Shown here: positions 59,596 to 64,000 of the stretch, piece after piece | How positions within the stretch are numbered: position 1 is the stretch's first letter | Layout of the letters: every line of letters starts with the position of its first letter | Assembly: GCA_944320765.1 (NCBI GenBank) | Contig: CALUIS010000014.1 | Span: forward strand, 1-64,000 | Origin: an uncultured Paraprevotella sp. | GTDB taxonomy: Bacteria; Bacteroidota; Bacteroidia; Bacteroidales; Bacteroidaceae | Direction of reading: 5' to 3' | Length of the DNA stretch: 64,000 bases | Made by a program: the position numbers and the translations under genes | Notes under the pieces: generated by a model | The model's input: the letters and a program-made list of their open reading frames with translations, nothing else | The model's database searches: none | Told to the model about the DNA's origin: nothing

Positions 59596-62175
59596 ATGGA
59601 CATGAAGCAAAAATGGATGACTTGTCGAAGATGGTTTTTAGCTTTTGTCGGTTTGGGGATGACTGCAACTTTGCCCGCGCAAAGAGAAATGAAGACAATC
59701 AACGACAGTTGGGAGTTCCGTAAGCCGACGGAGGAACGGTGGACAAGTGTAAACCTTCCTCATACTTATAATCTGGACGCTTACGAAGGTGCCAGATATT
59801 ATCAAGGCAAGGGCCTCTATCGCCGTGTGCTGGTGCTGCCCGAGGTGGAGAAAGGACGCCGTTATTATCTGAAGGTCGACGCGGCCAGCAAGGCGGCGGA
59901 AGTCAGTGTGAACGGAAAAGCGGTAGGCAGCCATGCCGGGGGATATTCCGCTTTTGTGGTGGACGTGACCGATGTCCTCCGGCAGGAGAACCTGATTGAG
60001 ATTACGGTGGACAACGGACGGAAGGACATCACGCCCATATCGGCAGACTTCACCTTCTGGGGCGGTATCTATCGCGATGTATGGCTCGTGTCGCTGCCGG
60101 AACAGCATTTCAATATGGGCAACATGGGGTCCGACGGTATTTTTGTCTCCACGCCGGAGGTGAGTGCGGAGCGGGCCGTGGTGAAAGTCCGCAGTGAAGT
60201 GACCAACGATGCGGGCAAGGCTTCCTCGTTGGCCGTGCGCCATCAGATTTATTCCCCGCAGGGGAAGCTGTTGCAGACGCGGCGGCAGAAAATCAGGCTG
60301 AAGGCCGGGGAGACCCGTGCAGTGGAATATGTCTCGGAGGCCATCCGGCAACCGGAACTGTGGTCTCCCGAATCGCCTTCCCTTTATGTGGTGAAGACGG
60401 CCTTGGTGAATCCGGCGGACGGAAAGGTGCTGGACGAGCAGACGCATAAGGTGGGCTTGCGTTGGTTCTCTTTCGATGGGAACAAGGGCTTCTCGCTGAA
60501 CGGCAAGCCTTACAAGCTCAGGGGGGTGAACCGCCATCAGGACCAGGCGCCGGTGGGCGTGGCCTTGGACGATGAGGCGCACCGCCGCGACATCCGTCTG
60601 ATGAAGGAATTGGGCTGCAATTTCATCCGTATTTCCCATTACCCCCAGGATGATGCCATTGTGGAGGCGTGCGACGAACTGGGCTTGCTGGCTTGGGAAG
60701 AGATTCCTGTCATTAACATTGTGGAGGACACGCCGGGCTATGCCGACAACTGTGAGCGGAATCTCCGCGAGATGATCCGCCAGCATTACAACCATCCTTC
60801 CATCATCGCGTGGGGGTACATGAACGAAATCCTTCTCGTCACGCCGGGACCCGGCAATCCCAAGTGGCCGGCGTATAAGGAACGTACCGTGGCGTTGGCG
60901 CGGCGGTTGGAGAAGGCGTTGAAGGAGGAAGACCCCGGTCGTGCGAGCGTGATGGCTTATAACATGACCAACCTTTACCATGAAATCGGACTGGACCTGA
61001 CGGACGTGGGGGGATGGAACCTCTATCAGGGCTGGTATGTGGACAAACTGGAGGACTTCGATGCCTGGTGCGAGTACCAGCACGAGCATTATCCCGACCA
61101 TCCCGTCATCATCAGCGAATGGGGGGCGGGCAGCGACCGGCGCCTGCATTCCCCGGCGGGACGGCCTTTTGATTTCAGCATCGAATACCATCAGACTTAC
61201 GTGGAACATTATCTGCCTTATATAGAAGAAAAGGAATGGATCAGCGGATGCGCTTACTGGAACTTTGTGGACTTTAATGTGGCGGCCCGGCAGGAGTCCA
61301 TGCCGAGGGTGAACAACAAGGGGCTGTTCTACAACGACCGTACGCCAAAGGATGTGGCTTATTATTTCAAGGCCATGTGGCGCGAGGACATCCCCGTGCT
61401 GCATATCGCCAGCCGCGACTGGCCGGTGCGCACGGCACGGCCTGGCGAGCCGCAGCCGGTGAAGGTATATACGAACCTGCCGGAAGTGGAGCTGTTCGTC
61501 AACGGGAAGTCCGTGGGACGGCAGAAGACGGACAATTGCCATGCCGTGTTCCAGGTGGCCTTGCCCGAAGGCACGTCCGTGCTGTTGGCTCAGGGCGTAC
61601 GGGACGGGCAGATAGTGCAGGATGCCATGGACATCCGGCTGCAGGCTTTGCCGGATTTGTCGAAAGGGGAGGAGCTGGCCATCAACGTGGGCGGCAACTG
61701 TTTCTTCACGTCCGACGTGAGCCGGCTGACATGGTTGCCCGACCAGCCTTATACGCCGGGCGGATGGGGCTACGTGGGCGGCGAGGAACGCAGCACGACT
61801 TCCGAGATCGTCAATACCGTGGACGGCCCTGTCTACCAGACTTGGCGCGAGGGTGATTTCGCGTATAAGATTGACGCGCCGGCGGGCGATTATGAGGTGG
61901 AGCTGCTGATGGCCGATGTGACACGTCCTGCCGTGCAACTGGCCAATCTTTTGGGTAAGGCGGATTCGGAAAAGGAGTCCGGTGAGGCGCGTTTCAACAT
62001 CTCGATTTGCGGCAAGATGGTGGAATCCGACTTCTCTCCGGCGGACGGCGGACGGTTCCGTACGGCTTTCAAGCGTCGTTATATTGTCCATAACGACGGG
62101 GATTGCATCATGATTGGGCTGAAAGCCTTGAAAGGGAAGCCTTTCCTTTCCGGCATCAAGGTGCGCAGGCTTTGA
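59596..62175 (+). CDS. GH2-family glycosidase (beta-galactosidase-like)
   Basis: This 859-residue secreted protein has a signal peptide (to about TLPAQ). It has a jelly-roll sugar-binding domain, an Ig-like domain and a TIM barrel at about 295-620. The barrel has general acid Glu411 in WGYMNE and nucleophile Glu508 in ISEWGAG. C-terminal beta domains follow, one resembling malectin (about 690-855). GH2 members remove beta-linked galactose, mannose or glucuronate. Beta-galactosidase action on the core of fucosylated glycans would suit the context. The specificity is inferred. Alternative start: 59602 (MKQKWM). Confidence 0.88.
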   Translation: MDMKQKWMTCRRWFLAFVGLGMTATLPAQREMKTINDSWEFRKPTEERWTSVNLPHTYNLDAYEGARYYQGKGLYRRVLVLPEVEKGRRYYLKVDAASKAAEVSVNGKAVGSHAGGYSAFVVDVTDVLRQENLIEITVDNGRKDITPISADFTFWGGIYRDVWLVSLPEQHFNMGNMGSDGIFVSTPEVSAERAVVKVRSEVTNDAGKASSLAVRHQIYSPQGKLLQTRRQKIRLKAGETRAVEYVSEAIRQPELWSPESPSLYVVKTALVNPADGKVLDEQTHKVGLRWFSFDGNKGFSLNGKPYKLRGVNRHQDQAPVGVALDDEAHRRDIRLMKELGCNFIRISHYPQDDAIVEACDELGLLAWEEIPVINIVEDTPGYADNCERNLREMIRQHYNHPSIIAWGYMNEILLVTPGPGNPKWPAYKERTVALARRLEKALKEEDPGRASVMAYNMTNLYHEIGLDLTDVGGWNLYQGWYVDKLEDFDAWCEYQHEHYPDHPVIISEWGAGSDRRLHSPAGRPFDFSIEYHQTYVEHYLPYIEEKEWISGCAYWNFVDFNVAARQESMPRVNNKGLFYNDRTPKDVAYYFKAMWREDIPVLHIASRDWPVRTARPGEPQPVKVYTNLPEVELFVNGKSVGRQKTDNCHAVFQVALPEGTSVLLAQGVRDGQIVQDAMDIRLQALPDLSKGEELAINVGGNCFFTSDVSRLTWLPDQPYTPGGWGYVGGEERSTTSEIVNTVDGPVYQTWREGDFAYKIDAPAGDYEVELLMADVTRPAVQLANLLGKADSEKESGEARFNISICGKMVESDFSPADGGRFRTAFKRRYIVHNDGDCIMIGLKALKGKPFLSGIKVRRL

Positions 62176-62210
62176 GGCTTTGTCTGTACTTGTGGGAAGC
62201 TTGGGCATAA

Positions 62211-62245
62211 TGTCGATAAAGTACAAAATGTTGTCGAAATTGTGC
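62211..62245 (+). promoter_or_regulatory. Direct-repeat operator upstream of the second GH29 gene
   Basis: TGTCGATAAAGTAC (62211-62224), seven bases, then TGTCGAAATTGTGC (62232-62245). This is the same two-half-site layout as before fucI, with a 21-base period. The proximal half ends 24 bases before the -7 box. Confidence 0.65.
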
Positions 62246-62269
62246 AACGAGGGATAAAGGAGAAAGGCG

Positions 62270-62277
62270 TAACTTTG
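62270..62277 (+). promoter_or_regulatory. -7 box of the second GH29 gene
   Basis: TAACTTTG, with no TTTG at the usual -33 spacing. A ten-codon reading frame (62308-62340) and a small hairpin CCGTTT/AAACGG occur in the leader before the ATG at 62359. Confidence 0.55.
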
Positions 62278-62358
62278 CGGTTGAGAAAACTGCAGTGCCG
62301 TTTAGCCATGGAAAACGGTGGACAGGAAATCGAAACCTAATCAAGAAAAAAACAAGTC

Positions 62359-64000
62359 ATGAAGAGCAAACTCATTAGAATCTTATGTTGCGGCGCATTG
62401 CTGGCAGGGAATTCGGGTAGCGGATTGCATGCGCAGGAGACGGCGTCTGCTGAGCCGATGCAAACGGGAGAGTATGAACCCACCTGGGAATCTTTATCGA
62501 AGTATGAATGTCCGGAATGGTTTCAGAATGCAAAGTTTGGCATTTGGGCGCATTGGGGGCCCCAGTGCGAGCCGGAGTCGGGCGACTGGTATGCCCGTCA
62601 CATGTATTATCCCGGCGAGTGGCAGTATAATGTACATTTGGAGAAATACGGTAACCCGAAGGATTTCGGATTCAAGGATGTAATCCACATTTGGGAGGCC
62701 GAGGAATGGGAGCCGGACTCCTTGGTGCGCTTTTACAAGAGCGTTGGTGCCCGCTATTTTATGGCTTTGGCGAATCATCATGACAATTTTGATTTGTGGG
62801 ATAGCAAGTACCAACCTTGGAACTCTGTGAACATGGGTCCGAAGCGTGATATCGTGGGCGAATGGGCTGCGGCTTGTGAGAAGTACGGTCTTCCTTTGGG
62901 CGTGAGTATTCATGCATCGCACACTTGGACTTGGATGGAAGGTTCTCAGGACTTCGACGGAACGTTGACGAAAGAAGACGGCAAGGGGCTGTGGTGGGAA
63001 GGCTACGACCCTCAGGACCTTTACGAGCAACGGCATGAGCGGAGCGAGGGAAGCGAGAATGTTGGTACCATCCATTCGCAATGGGAATGGGGAAATGGGG
63101 CTTCCCTGCCTTCTGAAGAGTATAAGACGAAGGTGTACAACCGTTCTGTTGACGTGATTAACCGTTATAACCCTACTTTAATTTATTTTGATGACACGGC
63201 TGTGCCTTTCTATCCCATCAGTGATGAGGGATTGAAAATTGTGGCACACATGTATAACAAAAGCTTGGCAGATCATGATGGCCAGATGCAGGCGGTGATT
63301 ATGGGTAAGAAACTGACGGAGGAACAAAAAGAGGGCATGATATGGGATGTAGAACGAGGCATCCCCGACCGGCCGCAGGAAAAGTATTGGCAGACTTGTA
63401 CCTGCTTGGGGCAGTGGCACTATGACCGTGGCGTATATGACCGTAATGAATATAAGACAGCGCCCACTGTGATTAAGATGCTGGTGGACATTGTGAGCAA
63501 GAATGGTAACCTGTTGCTGAGCGTGCCTTTGCGCGGCAGTGGCGCGATTGATGAGAAAGAAGTGGCCATTCTGAATGGTATTAAGGCTTGGATGGACATT
63601 AACGGTGAGAGCATTTATGATACTCGTCCGTGGACGGTATTCGGCGAGGGGCCGTTGGCAGAGGCTTCCAATCCTATCAATAATCAAGGGTTCAACGAAG
63701 GACAGAATTACACGGCAGCTGACATCCGCTATGTGGAAAAAGACGGCTTGGTATATGCCACTGCTTTGGGATGGCCTTCTGACAATAAGATGAAGATGGA
63801 GAGTCTGTCTGTCGGGAGTCCTTATCTTAAACAGATAGTGAATAAAGTGGAGTTGCTGGGATATGGTGAAGTGGAATTTGAAGACAACATGTCGTATCTG
63901 ACTGTCACCTTGCCGGCTACGCGCCCGAATGAGATAGCTCCTGTGTTGAAAGTGACTTTTACGGATGAAGTTTCTTTTGAGGTATTGCAGTCTTTGGCCG
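62359..64000 (+). CDS. Alpha-L-fucosidase, GH29 (second, 3' end beyond the window)
   Basis: About 547 codons are present and open to the window edge, so the C-terminus is missing. A signal peptide (to about GLHAQ) is followed by the GH29 phrases FGIWAHWGPQCEPESGDWYA and NHHDNFDLWDSKYQPWNS, with the nucleophile Asp in LIYFDDTAVPF. It differs strongly from the first GH29 gene, so it probably has another linkage or aglycone preference. It has its own promoter with the shared direct-repeat operator, which suggests co-regulation with fucI. Confidence 0.92.
   Translation, partial: MKSKLIRILCCGALLAGNSGSGLHAQETASAEPMQTGEYEPTWESLSKYECPEWFQNAKFGIWAHWGPQCEPESGDWYARHMYYPGEWQYNVHLEKYGNPKDFGFKDVIHIWEAEEWEPDSLVRFYKSVGARYFMALANHHDNFDLWDSKYQPWNSVNMGPKRDIVGEWAAACEKYGLPLGVSIHASHTWTWMEGSQDFDGTLTKEDGKGLWWEGYDPQDLYEQRHERSEGSENVGTIHSQWEWGNGASLPSEEYKTKVYNRSVDVINRYNPTLIYFDDTAVPFYPISDEGLKIVAHMYNKSLADHDGQMQAVIMGKKLTEEQKEGMIWDVERGIPDRPQEKYWQTCTCLGQWHYDRGVYDRNEYKTAPTVIKMLVDIVSKNGNLLLSVPLRGSGAIDEKEVAILNGIKAWMDINGESIYDTRPWTVFGEGPLAEASNPINNQGFNEGQNYTAADIRYVEKDGLVYATALGWPSDNKMKMESLSVGSPYLKQIVNKVELLGYGEVEFEDNMSYLTVTLPATRPNEIAPVLKVTFTDEVSFEVLQSLA

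Noticed and set aside
59638..62247. An 869-codon minus-strand frame over the GH2 gene
   Set aside because: The GH2 gene has both catalytic Glu residues and a signal peptide. The opposite frame shows only composition bias.

Overview
The window reads as a chromosomal segment of a GC-rich member of the Bacteroidales (phylum Bacteroidota), most like a Bacteroidaceae/Prevotellaceae relative; I cannot name the genus. The reasons are Bacteroidota-type promoters (a -7 box TAnnTTTG, often with TTTG or TTG about 18-21 bases upstream), few Shine-Dalgarno sites, a type IX secretion pair (porU-porV), secreted proteins ending in short type-IX-like C-terminal signals, FISUMP/fimbrillin-type sequence, an OstA-like LPS gene, and Bacteroidota versions of the housekeeping genes.

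Layout. 1-120: the 3' end of a 5S rRNA and its terminator, so an rRNA operon lies upstream. 283-3435: a large secreted protein. 3580-9361: orphan histidine kinase, DUF177-rpmF, fabH, era-der and a small lipoprotein. 9375-9910: copy A of a dispersed intergenic repeat. 9907-12349: an Mla-like ABC transporter (minus strand) back to back with lptB. 12441-18164: tig, clpP-clpX, recQ. 18165-22993: a structured leader, a 1397-residue secreted protein and a 61-residue peptide, closed by a strong terminator. 23067-31221: a tight run of guaB, two parvulin-type chaperones, an OstA-like gene, a small membrane protein and mutL; then trpS. 32482-35110 is the accessory-looking stretch: an Rpn-type nuclease gene with a 12-bp tandem repeat, a truncated fimbrillin/FISUMP remnant and repeat copy B. 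35250-43287: two tRNA-Val genes, purB, a pseudouridine synthase with a long RG/NREG-rich tail, asnS, a GNAT acetyltransferase, and rplM-rpsI-rpsB-tsf. 43414-49566: an FAH-family hydrolase, porU, porV and ispF.

49538-64000 is a fucose and glycan utilisation locus. An AraC-type regulator (followed by a GT39-like membrane protein) diverges from fucI, a heavily deleted fucO remnant, fucA, a mutarotase, fucP, a GH43 gene with a C-terminal frameshift and a GH29 alpha-L-fucosidase. A GH2 gene and a second GH29 (cut by the window edge) follow. The fucosidases would release L-fucose, FucP import it, the mutarotase and FucI convert it to L-fuculose, and FucA cleave L-fuculose-1-phosphate. No kinase gene (fucK) lies in the window, and lactaldehyde reductase (fucO) survives only as fragments.

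The most interesting observation is regulatory. The same pair of 14-bp direct repeats, with a 21-bp period, sits at the same distance from a TAACTTTG box upstream of both fucI and the last GH29 gene. This points to a shared operator, probably for the divergent AraC protein. Other points worth following are the two copies of a roughly 530-bp structured intergenic repeat, the fucO remnant with its G10 run, the clpP promoter held inside a 13-bp inverted repeat, and the leader plus small peptide around the 1397-residue secreted protein.
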